DNA of 64,000 nucleotides, from assembly GCA_002407855.1 (NCBI GenBank), contig DHPF01000007.1, positions 186,001 through 250,000 on the forward strand, given 5' to 3'. Each line of letters starts with the position of its first letter. The first letter of the stretch is position 1. Of the stretch, positions 45,892 through 54,188 are shown piece by piece. This stretch comes from Bacteroidales bacterium UBA5371. GTDB lineage: Bacteria; Bacteroidota; Bacteroidia; Bacteroidales; P3. Made by a program: the position numbers and the translations under genes. Below the pieces are notes generated by a model. It ran no database searches. It was not told the DNA's origin and was given only the letters and a program-made list of their open reading frames with translations.

Positions 45892-46918
45892 TATTGCTCT
45901 CTATTTGTTTCTTAGTTGAAAGTAATCCACAGGCAGCAAGTATGTCTTCGCCTTTGGAAGTGCGGATTGTGGTGGGAATATGAAACCTCTCTTCTAAATA
46001 GCTCTGAAATTCAAGCATATTTTCTTCATCTGCTTTTAATAGTTTGGAATAGGCATCTTGATGATAACGTATTAAGTTCACCCTACACTCTATCCCACGA
46101 AGTAAGTAAGAAATCTCTTTGGCATGAGAATAAGTGTCATTGAAGTCTTTCCAAAGTATATACTCAAAGGTTACTCTTCTTTGTCCATACCAATTATGTT
46201 TTCTTATCTCATCGCATACCTCCTCTATGGGATAAGCCTTTTCTATTGGCATTATCTTTAATCGCTCATTATGGAAAGGGTTGTGCATTGAAATAGCCAA
46301 ATGACACTCTGTTTCATTAATAAATCTTATCATCTTAGGAATTATTCCTGCGGTGGAAACGGTAATTCTTCTCGGACTCATAGCCAAAGCCCATTCTTGA
46401 GTAAGTATTTTTATACTTTTTACAACATCATCATAGTTATCTAACGGCTCTCCCATTCCCATATATACAATATTACTAATATCCTCACATTCAGAAATAG
46501 AAAGAACAAAATTCACTATCTCTGCTGCACTTAGGTTTCTTTTAAACCCTTGCTTGCCTGTTGCACAGAAATCACAATTCATCTTGCAGCCTACTTGTGT
46601 GGATACACAAAGAGTTAGTCGGTCTTTGTCAGGGATTATTACCGACTCCACAAAAGACTCACCAGTATAATGATAAAGATATTTAATAGTCCCATCAATA
46701 GATTGCTGCTCTTTTATGGGTTCTATTATTCCTACTTCAAATCTTTCAGAAAGAGCTTCCCTTGCCTTAATTGAAAGATTGCTCATCTGGTTAATATCAC
46801 TTACTCGTTTCTTATATATCCAATCGGCAATCTGTTTGGCGGTAAACTTCGGAAGATTTAAGCCTAAACAAATCTCTTGCAACTCATCTAATGTCTTTCC
46901 TAATAACTTTTCTTTCAT
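45884..46918 (-). CDS. rlmN: Dual-specificity 23S rRNA/tRNA adenine C2-methyltransferase RlmN
   Basis: RlmN is a radical SAM enzyme methylating A2503 of 23S rRNA and A37 of tRNAs. The cluster motif CKMNCDFC has cysteines 111, 115 and 118. SAM-binding GMGEPLDNYD and the STAGIIPKM block follow, and the catalytic Cys330 lies in LAACGLL. It has 344 residues. Its end overlaps ispG by 8 bases, and it starts 4 bases after the radical SAM gene. Confidence 0.95.
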   Translation of the reverse strand: MKEKLLGKTLDELQEICLGLNLPKFTAKQIADWIYKKRVSDINQMSNLSIKAREALSERFEVGIIEPIKEQQSIDGTIKYLYHYTGESFVESVIIPDKDRLTLCVSTQVGCKMNCDFCATGKQGFKRNLSAAEIVNFVLSISECEDISNIVYMGMGEPLDNYDDVVKSIKILTQEWALAMSPRRITVSTAGIIPKMIRFINETECHLAISMHNPFHNERLKIMPIEKAYPIEEVCDEIRKHNWYGQRRVTFEYILWKDFNDTYSHAKEISYLLRGIECRVNLIRYHQDAYSKLLKADEENMLEFQSYLEERFHIPTTIRTSKGEDILAACGLLSTKKQIESNNE

Positions 46919-46921
46919 ATT

Positions 46922-47896
46922 TTAATTTCCTCTAATCTCTTGTTTGTATAATCGTCCTTGAAAAGTATTCCTTTCCATCATTCTTTTCTCTATTAAAGAC
47001 ACAACCTCTTCATTTCGTATATCTCCCCAGCCTTTATTTGCTCTAAATCGTGGAGGAACTTCGCCTGCAAAACGTTCTATTACTATCTCTGGGCTAAGCC
47101 TTTCTAAGAAATCTATTATAAATTCTTGGTATTCTGAAAATGGGAAGAGATAAAAGTCTTGCGAATTGGCTTCATAGTCTTTTAGTATAGCAGTATTTTT
47201 AAAGAGTTGGAGCTGATGAAATTTAAGGCTATTGAGTCCAAGTTCTGAAAGCAAAGAAGCCTCATTTAACATCTCTTCTTTGGTTTCTGAGGGTAAGCCA
47301 AAGATTATATGTCCACCTGTTTTTATATTTCTTGTCTTGCTTTGAGAAATAGCCCATTTGGTTTGTGAGAATGTATGACCACGATTTATTCTTTGTAGGG
47401 TTCTATCGTAACAACTCTCTATTCCGAACTCTAACATAATGTAATGTTTCTCTGATAGCTCGGCAATATAGTCAAGCTTTTGCTTATCAACACAATCGGG
47501 GCGAGTGCCAATTACAAGTCCTATTATGTTTTTATGTGAAAGAGCTTCGGAATATCTTGCTTTGAGCGTATCAATATCTGCATAAGTATTGGAGAAAGGC
47601 TGAAAATAGGCTAAGTATTGCGTAGCCTTTTGGTAGCGCCATTGATGGAACTCTATGCCTTCTTCTATCTGTTGAGTAATTGACTTATTGGATTGGCAGT
47701 AAGAGGGATTGAAAGCACTATTATCGCAAAATGTGCAGCCACCAAAAGCTAATGTCCCATCCCTATTGGGACAGGTGAAGCCTGCATCAATAGAAAGTTT
47801 CTGAACTCTTTGTCCAAATACTTTTTTGAAGTAGTTTGAGTAAGCATTATAGGGACGTGATGTCCCCCAATCATACATTTTGCTTTCTTTATCCAC
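46922..47896 (-). CDS. TIGR01212/YhcC-family radical SAM protein
   Basis: A Cys-rich motif for the iron-sulfur cluster is present as TCPNRDGTLAFGGCTFCDN near residues 41-59, the odd spacing that marks this family (YhcC-like). The typical SAM block IIGLVIGTRPDCV and an LEFGIESCYDRTL segment follow. YhcC has been linked to assembly or function of other systems, but no reaction is established. It heads the operon with rlmN, ispG and the nuclease gene. Confidence 0.85.
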   Translation of the reverse strand: MDKESKMYDWGTSRPYNAYSNYFKKVFGQRVQKLSIDAGFTCPNRDGTLAFGGCTFCDNSAFNPSYCQSNKSITQQIEEGIEFHQWRYQKATQYLAYFQPFSNTYADIDTLKARYSEALSHKNIIGLVIGTRPDCVDKQKLDYIAELSEKHYIMLEFGIESCYDRTLQRINRGHTFSQTKWAISQSKTRNIKTGGHIIFGLPSETKEEMLNEASLLSELGLNSLKFHQLQLFKNTAILKDYEANSQDFYLFPFSEYQEFIIDFLERLSPEIVIERFAGEVPPRFRANKGWGDIRNEEVVSLIEKRMMERNTFQGRLYKQEIRGN

Positions 47897-47948
47897 GAAT
47901 TATTTTCTTGATATAAATATTTCTTAATGCTCTCTAATCAATAATTAT

Positions 47949-48671
47949 CTAATCTTTCCTTTGGCTTAATAAATCCACCAAATGAATTGTTTTAAGGTCT
48001 ATTTTATTCTTATTAATATAGGATTCCAAATGAAGCAAACACGATTGGTCGGAACTAACAATATATTCTGCCCCTTCTGAAAGCACTTGTTCTATCTTTT
48101 TTTGAGCAAGAGCCATTGACACAGGCTCATTAAATAACGTGAACATCCCACCATAACCACAGCAGAAATTATTTGTATTGGCACTAACTATCTCTAAACC
48201 CTTAACGTTTTGAAGTAAGAGTTTAGTCTCCTCAACTACGTTATATTCATTTAAAGAATGACAATTATAATGAATAGAAACCTTATGTGGAAAATAAGCC
48301 CCAACATCTAAGGTCTGGGTGGTGCATACCAAAAACTCTGTAATATCTAAAATCTTATCACTTACGCTTTTGTAGATATTATGATTTGAGGTATTGAAAA
48401 AGAGCTTGCTCATATTGTTTTTAACATAACTAATGCAGGAAGTGGAACAGCCAACAATATAGTTTCTTATTCCAAAATCATTAATAAATTTCTCCCCTAT
48501 TTCCTTAGCCTCTTCCCAATTTCCATTATCGTAAAGCAGTCTTCCACAGCAAGTTTGGCTGGTGTTATAAACAACCTTGTGCCCGAGTTGTTCAAGAAGT
48601 TTAATCAGATTAACGCCTGTTTGAGGAGTGAATTGATCAACGCAACAAGGAATAAAAACTTCAACATTCAT
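47949..48671 (-). CDS. (Fe-S)-binding protein of LutA/YkgE type
   Basis: The 240-residue protein has two Cys-rich CCG domains: FIPCCVDQFTPQTGVNL with TSQTCCGRLLYDNG, and HYNCHSLNEYN with NNFCCGYGGMF. LutA is one subunit of an L-lactate oxidation complex with LutB and LutC. Neither partner gene is adjacent, so its role here is uncertain. It lies downstream of rnfE, after repeat array G, with a promoter of its own. Confidence 0.85.
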   Translation of the reverse strand: MNVEVFIPCCVDQFTPQTGVNLIKLLEQLGHKVVYNTSQTCCGRLLYDNGNWEEAKEIGEKFINDFGIRNYIVGCSTSCISYVKNNMSKLFFNTSNHNIYKSVSDKILDITEFLVCTTQTLDVGAYFPHKVSIHYNCHSLNEYNVVEETKLLLQNVKGLEIVSANTNNFCCGYGGMFTLFNEPVSMALAQKKIEQVLSEGAEYIVSSDQSCLLHLESYINKNKIDLKTIHLVDLLSQRKD

Positions 48672-48687
48672 ACATTTAGATTTTGTA

Positions 48688-48695
48688 CAAAAATA
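48688..48695 (-). promoter_or_regulatory. -7 promoter element for the LutA-like gene
   Basis: The minus strand reads TATTTTTG (consensus TAnnTTTG), 17 bases upstream of the ATG. Confidence 0.45.
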
Positions 48696-48734
48696 CTAAA
48701 AACTAAGTTACAAATTATTATTGTCTCTATTTTT

Positions 48735-48831
48735 ATATCAAGAGATAGTTTATTAGAATCAAGTTCTAAAAAAATAGAATCAAATTCTAATAAAATAGAA
48801 TCAAGAGTTAATAGATTAAAATAAAGTTCTA
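48735..48831 (+). repeat. 21-base intergenic repeat array G (5 units)
   Basis: AATCAA-type cores start at 48736, 48757, 48778, 48799 and 48820, an exact 21-base period, with TTAGAATCAAG-like cores on the plus strand. It abuts the rnfE stop codon (48829-48831). A plus-strand frame through the units is open and reads like a heptad repeat (KKIESNSNKIESRVNRLK). Confidence 0.9.
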
Positions 48832-49419
48832 ATTTTTCTTTTTGCTTAATCTATTGATTAAAGCGATAAGATAGCCAAGTGTTATGAAGGCTCCCGGAGC
48901 TAAAACAAAAATAAGTATTCCGTCATTATCACCTATGAATTTCATATCAAATAATGAACCCGAGCCTAACATCTCTCTAACTCCTCCCAATATGGTTAGG
49001 GCTAAGGTAAATCCTAATCCCATCCCAATTCCATCAAACATAGAATTCATTATTGTATTTTTGTTTGCAAAGGCCTCAGCTCTTGCAAGAATTAAACAGT
49101 TTACAACAATTAGAGGAATATAAATACCTAAGCTTGCATACAATGCGGGAACATAAGCCTCCATAGATAGCTGAACAATGGTTACAAACGACGCAATTAC
49201 AACAACAAAGGCTGGAATACGTACTTTATCGGGGATAACATTCTTCAAGGCCGAAATAACTACGTTGGAACAAATCAAAACAAATGTTGTGGATAATCCC
49301 ATCCCTAATCCATTTATTGCAGAGGTTGTTGTTGCAAGGGTTGGACACATTCCTATTAAAAGAACAAATATTGGATTTTCTTTTAATATACCGTTAGATA
49401 ATATTTTAAATTTATTCAT
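48829..49419 (-). CDS. rnfE: Ion-translocating oxidoreductase subunit RnfE
   Basis: RnfE is one of two homologous six-helix membrane subunits of the Rnf complex, which couples ferredoxin:NAD electron transfer to ion pumping. ENPIFVLLIGMCPTLATTTSA with its conserved Cys identifies RnfE rather than RnfA. Further blocks are VVNCLILARAEAFA and DGIGMGLGFTLAL. It is the last rnf gene of the operon, and no rnfA follows. Confidence 0.92.
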   Translation of the reverse strand: MNKFKILSNGILKENPIFVLLIGMCPTLATTTSAINGLGMGLSTTFVLICSNVVISALKNVIPDKVRIPAFVVVIASFVTIVQLSMEAYVPALYASLGIYIPLIVVNCLILARAEAFANKNTIMNSMFDGIGMGLGFTLALTILGGVREMLGSGSLFDMKFIGDNDGILIFVLAPGAFITLGYLIALINRLSKKKN

Positions 49420-49434
49420 GTCAAGTATTGGATT

Positions 49435-50025
49435 TTAATTTTGTTGTTGATATTTTTTAAATGCTTCAAATGCGGAATTGATAGAGGAAAGAAAAGCTCT
49501 TGAAGAAATGGTTGAGGCAGTAATTGCATCAATTTCGCCTCCATCTTTCTTTACAGCAAGCTTTGTCTGAGATAAATTTTTCCCTCTTATGTCTTGATTT
49601 GCTTTACTGGTCTTAAACCAGTCTGTAATCTTAGAGCCTAAGCCTGGGGTTTCGGAAGCTGCTAATATTGTATAATTGGAAACAATTCCTTCATTATCCA
49701 AACCTACCATTACTTCTATTTTTCCAGCATAACCATCATATGAGTAGGTTTGAATGGCTGCTCCAACGAGTTTGCCATCTTTTTCCGCAGGATAAATAAA
49801 AAACGCATCGGTTTTTCCATCAAGTTTAATTTCAACCTTTTCTCCTACTTTTGCATCCTTAATAGGTAATACTTCTTCAATAGCGTCTTGTTGTTTTTTC
49901 ATTTGTGCTTTCTGTATTGGCTCTTTTGTTAAGGTGTAACCGCCAGCCAACACTGCCGATGCTATCAAAGAAATAATGCCTAATGATAACACCATATTTT
50001 TTAATGAAGAATCTAACTTTGCCAT
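49435..50025 (-). CDS. rnfG: Rnf complex subunit RnfG
   Basis: RnfG is a membrane-anchored subunit with a covalently bound FMN on the periplasmic side. An N-terminal membrane segment (about 13-30) is followed by the FMN-binding domain with GYAGKIEVMVGLD, LAASETPGLGSKI and DAITASTISSRAF, in which the Thr of the STIS region is the probable flavin attachment point. It starts 34 bases after rnfD. Confidence 0.9.
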   Translation of the reverse strand: MAKLDSSLKNMVLSLGIISLIASAVLAGGYTLTKEPIQKAQMKKQQDAIEEVLPIKDAKVGEKVEIKLDGKTDAFFIYPAEKDGKLVGAAIQTYSYDGYAGKIEVMVGLDNEGIVSNYTILAASETPGLGSKITDWFKTSKANQDIRGKNLSQTKLAVKKDGGEIDAITASTISSRAFLSSINSAFEAFKKYQQQN

Positions 50026-50059
50026 ATTTAATTATTTTTTCGTTTATTCTTATTTAATA

Positions 50060-51016
50060 CTAATATCCAAAAGCTTTTGGCTTAAATGCTTTATCAATAA
50101 GTGGAGTTACTGCATTCATAATTAGAATTGCAAAAGAAACACCTTCGGGCATTGGCCCAAAACTTCTAAATATTATGGTTAGAACTCCACAACCAAAGCC
50201 AAAAATTAACTGACCTTTGTATGTTATTGGAGAAGTTACCATATCTGTTGCCATAAATATTGCTCCCAAAAGCAGTCCTCCTGCTAAAAGTTGGTACAAA
50301 GGATGAATAAATTCACTTGGATTTACAAGCCAAAGAATAAGAGCAAATATACCGGCTGTGCCTATAAAAGATACCGGGGTATGCCAAGAAATAACTTTTC
50401 TAAAAAGCATTATCAAACCTCCAATTATTAGAGTAATAGCAGATATTTCTCCTAAACTTCCACCAGTAAAGCCAATAAACATATTCCATAAATCAACGGC
50501 TTGACCATCTTTTAAAGCAAGTAAAGGCGTTGGGCCAGTTACTGTATCGGTTAATGAAGAGCCAAAAAGAGGTTTTGGTAAAGGCCACTCACTCATTGCA
50601 ACCTTACTTGGGAATGAAATAAAAAGAAATACTCTACCAACAAGTGCAGGATTGAAAGGGTTTTTACCTAATCCTCCATAAGACATCTTCGCAACACCTA
50701 TTGCAACCAACGCTCCTATTGCAACAATCCACAAAGGAACATTTGAAGGAAGATTAAACGCAAGTAAAATTCCGGTTATTACGGCAGAACCATCTTTAAT
50801 TGTTGGTTGAACTTTTAGGATATACTTTTGAATTAACCACTCAAAGCCTACGCAAAACACAACAGAAGTAAGGGTTACCAATAAGGCATCAAGGCCAAAA
50901 AAGTAAATACTTACCAATAATGCTGGCAAAAGAGCAATAACTACCGTCCACATTATTTTCTTTGTGGTCTGATTGCTTTGAACATGAGGTGAACCTGAAA
51001 TAGTTAGTAATGACAT
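50060..51016 (-). CDS. rnfD: Rnf complex subunit RnfD
   Basis: RnfD is a polytopic membrane subunit, the homolog of NqrB. It has around nine hydrophobic segments, GGLGKNPFNPALVGRVFL near 114-131 and the FMN-attachment region DTVTGPTPL at 157-165. The 318-residue length fits. It is preceded by a secreted protein rather than directly by rnfC. Confidence 0.92.
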   Translation of the reverse strand: MSLLTISGSPHVQSNQTTKKIMWTVVIALLPALLVSIYFFGLDALLVTLTSVVFCVGFEWLIQKYILKVQPTIKDGSAVITGILLAFNLPSNVPLWIVAIGALVAIGVAKMSYGGLGKNPFNPALVGRVFLFISFPSKVAMSEWPLPKPLFGSSLTDTVTGPTPLLALKDGQAVDLWNMFIGFTGGSLGEISAITLIIGGLIMLFRKVISWHTPVSFIGTAGIFALILWLVNPSEFIHPLYQLLAGGLLLGAIFMATDMVTSPITYKGQLIFGFGCGVLTIIFRSFGPMPEGVSFAILIMNAVTPLIDKAFKPKAFGY

Positions 51017-51043
51017 TTTCTATAATTTTATTTTTATTATTTA

Positions 51044-51646
51044 TTATCTTTTCTCATTCATTGAGTCTAAATAAGACTTAGTTGAACGAATAATTTCTAA
51101 GTATTTTATTTTATAATTCAATTCAAAACCTTCTTCCTTACAAAAAGACACAATGGCAATAATCCTATTAAACATTTTAATGAAATAGAAATAACTTATA
51201 GCCTTTTCTTCTCCAACATTAAATGTTGCAACATACCAAAGAGCATTTTTTCCATTTATCTTTTCGTTTCCTTCTTTAATAATTGTAAATCCATCAAAAA
51301 ATTCGGAAAAATCAACTGAAAGAAAGTTTTTATCAACAAATTCTTCTAAATCTCCTTCATCCCAACGGCTTGGAGTAAATTGAATCTTCTCTTCAAGCAT
51401 TTGTGAAGGATTGTTTTCATCTGAATCTGCGTCCAAATCTCCTTGAGCATATTCCTGTTCAAAAGCATCCTTAGCAAAAGGAGGATAAAGTACAATTTCT
51501 CCTTCCTGCCCTTGCTCCAAATCCCACTCATCAGGATAAGAAATCATAAAATCATTTACCTTATCAACATATATTTCCTTTCCATCCTGCTGAGCAAAAA
51601 TACTTACAGAGCAAAAAACAAATATAATTAATAATACTCTTTTCAT
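51044..51646 (-). CDS. Secreted protein inserted between rnfC and rnfD, unknown function
   Basis: I do not recognise this 200-residue protein beyond fold-level resemblance. Residues 1-19 form a signal peptide ending FAQ. The mature part starts with a MISYPDEWDLEQGQ-like segment and ends with a YFYFIKMFNRIIAIVSFC strand and a helix, which recalls PsbP/DcrB-like folds. The central 50 residues are very acidic. It lies in the rnf operon with 28- and 38-base gaps, so it is almost certainly co-transcribed. A link to the Rnf complex is inferred from position alone. Confidence 0.6.
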   Translation of the reverse strand: MKRVLLIIFVFCSVSIFAQQDGKEIYVDKVNDFMISYPDEWDLEQGQEGEIVLYPPFAKDAFEQEYAQGDLDADSDENNPSQMLEEKIQFTPSRWDEGDLEEFVDKNFLSVDFSEFFDGFTIIKEGNEKINGKNALWYVATFNVGEEKAISYFYFIKMFNRIIAIVSFCKEEGFELNYKIKYLEIIRSTKSYLDSMNEKR

Positions 51647-51683
51647 TCAGGTTATGCGTTTTATTATCTTGATATTATAATTT

Positions 51684-53015
51684 TTACTTTTGTGCTCTTT
51701 GACGACGAATTTCGCCTATATGGTTTTTGGAAATACGAACTAAATCAAGCAATGGCCTACCAGCTGGACAGGTAAATAAGCAGCATCCACATTCTATGCA
51801 ATCCATTGCAAGGGTTTTCTCAGCCTCTTCCCACAAACGATTTTCTGCAAATTGGGCAATCTGAATGGGTTCTAATCCCATTGGACAAACGCTAACGCAT
51901 TTACCACATCGCAAACAATTAGTTACTTCTTTTCTTGAGGATTCTTTATTAGACATTAGAAGAATAGCAGAAGTTGTTTTGACAGTTGGAGCTGAAAGTT
52001 CTGAAATTGCTTTACCCATCATTGGTCCTCCACTAATAACCTTTCCTGTGCCTTCTGGTAATCCACCACAATAATCTATTACAGATTGAATAGGAGTTCC
52101 AACCCTTACCAATAAGTTTTTCTTTTGTTTAACATTCTTCCCTGTTAGGGTTAGTATGTTTTGAATTAAAGGCATATTCTTTTGTACTGCGTAATAAACA
52201 GCTTGGGCTGTTCCAATATTATTTACCACACAACCAACCTCAATGGGAAGTTTACCACTTGGAACTTCTCGTTTGGTAAGGGCATAAATAAGTTGCTTTT
52301 CTGCTCCTTGTGGATATTTTGTTTTTAAAGGAATTATTTCTATGCCTTCAAATCGCTTTGCTGTATTGGTTAAATGTTCTATAGCATCTGGTTTATTACT
52401 TTCAACTCCTACTAATGCTTTCTCTACATTTAGTGCTTTTTTAAGGATTTCAACTCCTATCAAACATTCCTCAGCTCTTTCATTCATTATTCTGTAATCA
52501 GAAGTCAAATAAGGCTCACATTCAACAGCATTAATTATTAAATAGTCGGCCTTCTTGCCTTGAGGTATCATATATTTTATATGTGTTGGGAAAGCTGCAC
52601 CTCCTAAGCCCACAATACCCATTTCTTTTATCTTTTCAATAATTTGATTGGAGTCAAGTTTTATTTCTCTAACAATTTCTGTTGAACTATCTATTCCTTC
52701 TAACCATTCATCTTCTTCTACATCAATATAAATAGCAGGTTTCTTATAACCGGTAAAATCAGTAGCAACATCTATTTTGGTAATAGTTCCTGTGTAAGGA
52801 GAATGAGTATTGGCACAAATAAACTGCTCTGCTTTTGCAATCAATTGCCCCGTCTTTACTTTATCTCCTTTTTGAACAATCAAGGTTGAGGGAGCTCCCA
52901 AATGCTGTGAAACAAAAACAACTGCTTGCTTAGGCAATGGGAAAACCTCTATTGTAGAATCATTAGTTAATTTGTTTTCTTGAGGGTGAACACCTCCTCT
53001 ATTGAATGTTTTCAT
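51684..53015 (-). CDS. rnfC: Rnf complex subunit RnfC
   Basis: RnfC is the peripheral NADH-binding subunit with FMN and two [4Fe-4S] clusters. GLGGAAFPTHIKY near 135-147 belongs to the NADH/FMN domain, and the C-terminal ferredoxin part has CLRCGKCVSVCP and CIECGCCLFTCP. The 443-residue length is normal for the phylum. It starts 20 bases after the rnfB stop codon. Confidence 0.94.
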   Translation of the reverse strand: MKTFNRGGVHPQENKLTNDSTIEVFPLPKQAVVFVSQHLGAPSTLIVQKGDKVKTGQLIAKAEQFICANTHSPYTGTITKIDVATDFTGYKKPAIYIDVEEDEWLEGIDSSTEIVREIKLDSNQIIEKIKEMGIVGLGGAAFPTHIKYMIPQGKKADYLIINAVECEPYLTSDYRIMNERAEECLIGVEILKKALNVEKALVGVESNKPDAIEHLTNTAKRFEGIEIIPLKTKYPQGAEKQLIYALTKREVPSGKLPIEVGCVVNNIGTAQAVYYAVQKNMPLIQNILTLTGKNVKQKKNLLVRVGTPIQSVIDYCGGLPEGTGKVISGGPMMGKAISELSAPTVKTTSAILLMSNKESSRKEVTNCLRCGKCVSVCPMGLEPIQIAQFAENRLWEEAEKTLAMDCIECGCCLFTCPAGRPLLDLVRISKNHIGEIRRQRAQK

Positions 53016-53035
53016 GGTTATTTTATGTTTCTAAA

Positions 53036-53899
53036 TTAATTTTGAATTGCTTCTGCTTGTTCAACTGCTATTTTTTCTTTCTTTGGAGGGAAATTGATTT
53101 CAAGGATTGCACCTGTTGGGCATTCTGTTACACATTTACGACAAAGTTTGCACTTTGTAAAGTCAATATAAGCCAAATTGTTCTCAATCTTTATTGCATC
53201 AAACTCACAAACCTTTTCACACTTACCACAGCCTATACATGCAACATTACAATTCTTCTTTGCAAGTCCTCCCTTTTCAGTATTGACACAACTAACAAAT
53301 ACTCTTCTATTCTTAATTCCTTTATTCCTAAGCTCTATTATTTTTCTTGGACAAGCCTTTACACAAGCACCACAAGAAACACATTTTTCCTCATCTACAA
53401 TTGGCAAACCACTTTCCTTGTCTATAATTATTGCGTCAAAAGCACAAACTCCAACACAATTGCCTAAGCCTAAGCAACCATTCGGACAGCCTCCCTCCGA
53501 AGACATATTTAAATGTGCATAAAGACAATCCTGTACTCCATCGTATTGCACCTTAGCCGTTGTGTTTAGTTTTCCTCCGTTGCAACGCACAACAGCAATC
53601 TGAGGCGTTGAAGCACTTACCTCTAAACCCAATATTTCTGCAATATCATTAATTGTTTTATCGCCTCCAACCGGACAGCGTAATCCTTCCAAAGAAGAGG
53701 CATTAACAATTGTCTCAGCCAAAGCCCTGCATCCCGTATAGCCACAACCACCGCAGTTTGCTCCTGGTAGTTTCTCAGCAATTAAATCAATTCTGGGGTC
53801 TTCAATAACCTTAAATTTCTGTGCAACAAAATACAGAATAACAGCAGCAATCCCTGCGGTTAAAACCAATACTAAAATAGAGTAAATAATGATTGACAT
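53036..53899 (-). CDS. rnfB: Rnf complex subunit RnfB
   Basis: RnfB takes electrons from ferredoxin. It has one N-terminal membrane segment, the GANCGGCGYTGC cluster motif near residues 47-58, and several [4Fe-4S] ferredoxin motifs (CVGVCAFDAI, CVSCGACVKACP, CIGCGKCEKVCE, CKLCRKCVTECP). The ATG at 53899 is chosen, because a longer frame from 53941 would begin inside the promoter element at 53939-53946. It is the first gene of the rnf operon. Confidence 0.94.
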   Translation of the reverse strand: MSIIIYSILVLVLTAGIAAVILYFVAQKFKVIEDPRIDLIAEKLPGANCGGCGYTGCRALAETIVNASSLEGLRCPVGGDKTINDIAEILGLEVSASTPQIAVVRCNGGKLNTTAKVQYDGVQDCLYAHLNMSSEGGCPNGCLGLGNCVGVCAFDAIIIDKESGLPIVDEEKCVSCGACVKACPRKIIELRNKGIKNRRVFVSCVNTEKGGLAKKNCNVACIGCGKCEKVCEFDAIKIENNLAYIDFTKCKLCRKCVTECPTGAILEINFPPKKEKIAVEQAEAIQN

Positions 53900-53938
53900 A
53901 ATTTTTTTGTACTTTAATTTCAATAAAATTCCAAGCAA

Positions 53939-53946
53939 CAAAAATA
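53939..53946 (-). promoter_or_regulatory. -7 promoter element for the rnf operon
   Basis: The minus strand reads TATTTTTG (consensus TAnnTTTG), 40 bases upstream of the rnfB ATG. Confidence 0.45.
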
Positions 53947-54092
53947 CGATAAAAATTCTAAACCCCTAAAATTTGAGTTAAATTTGGAATTAATCCATAT
54001 TGCATTTTTGTAAAGGCATAAAAATAATATCCAATTAGGATGATATATAAGTTTGATAATCGTATATTTAAGCTATTGATATTAAAAACCTA

Positions 54093-54188
54093 ATGAAATC
54101 AAGTTTTAATTTATCAGAATCAAGTTTCAGTTTAATGAAATCAAGTTTCAGTTTATTCAAATCAAATTTCAGTGAAAAGCTATCTTAA
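54093..54188 (+). other. Possible 31-codon heptad mini-ORF inside array H
   Basis: An ATG at 54093 opens a frame through all four units to TAA at 54186-54188, with repeated KSSFS(L/N) heptads. It overlaps the antisense end of the GH3 gene. No promoter or ribosome binding site is evident, and translation is unproven. Confidence 0.15.
54095..54175 (+). repeat. 21-base intergenic repeat array H (4 units)
   Basis: AATCAA cores start at 54097, 54118, 54139 and 54160, an exact 21-base period. Spacers are of the TTTCAGTTTA type. The array ends about 5 bases from the stop codon of the minus-strand GH3 gene, upstream of the rnf promoter. Confidence 0.9.

Noticed and set aside
48555..48824. 89-codon plus-strand open frame ending in heptad-like residues
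   Set aside because: Most of it is antisense to the LutA-like gene, and the heptad-like end is simply repeat array G read in its open frame.
53006..53467. 153-codon plus-strand open frame antisense to rnfB
   Set aside because: It is Cys-, Phe- and Thr-rich because it mirrors the ferredoxin cysteine codons of rnfB.
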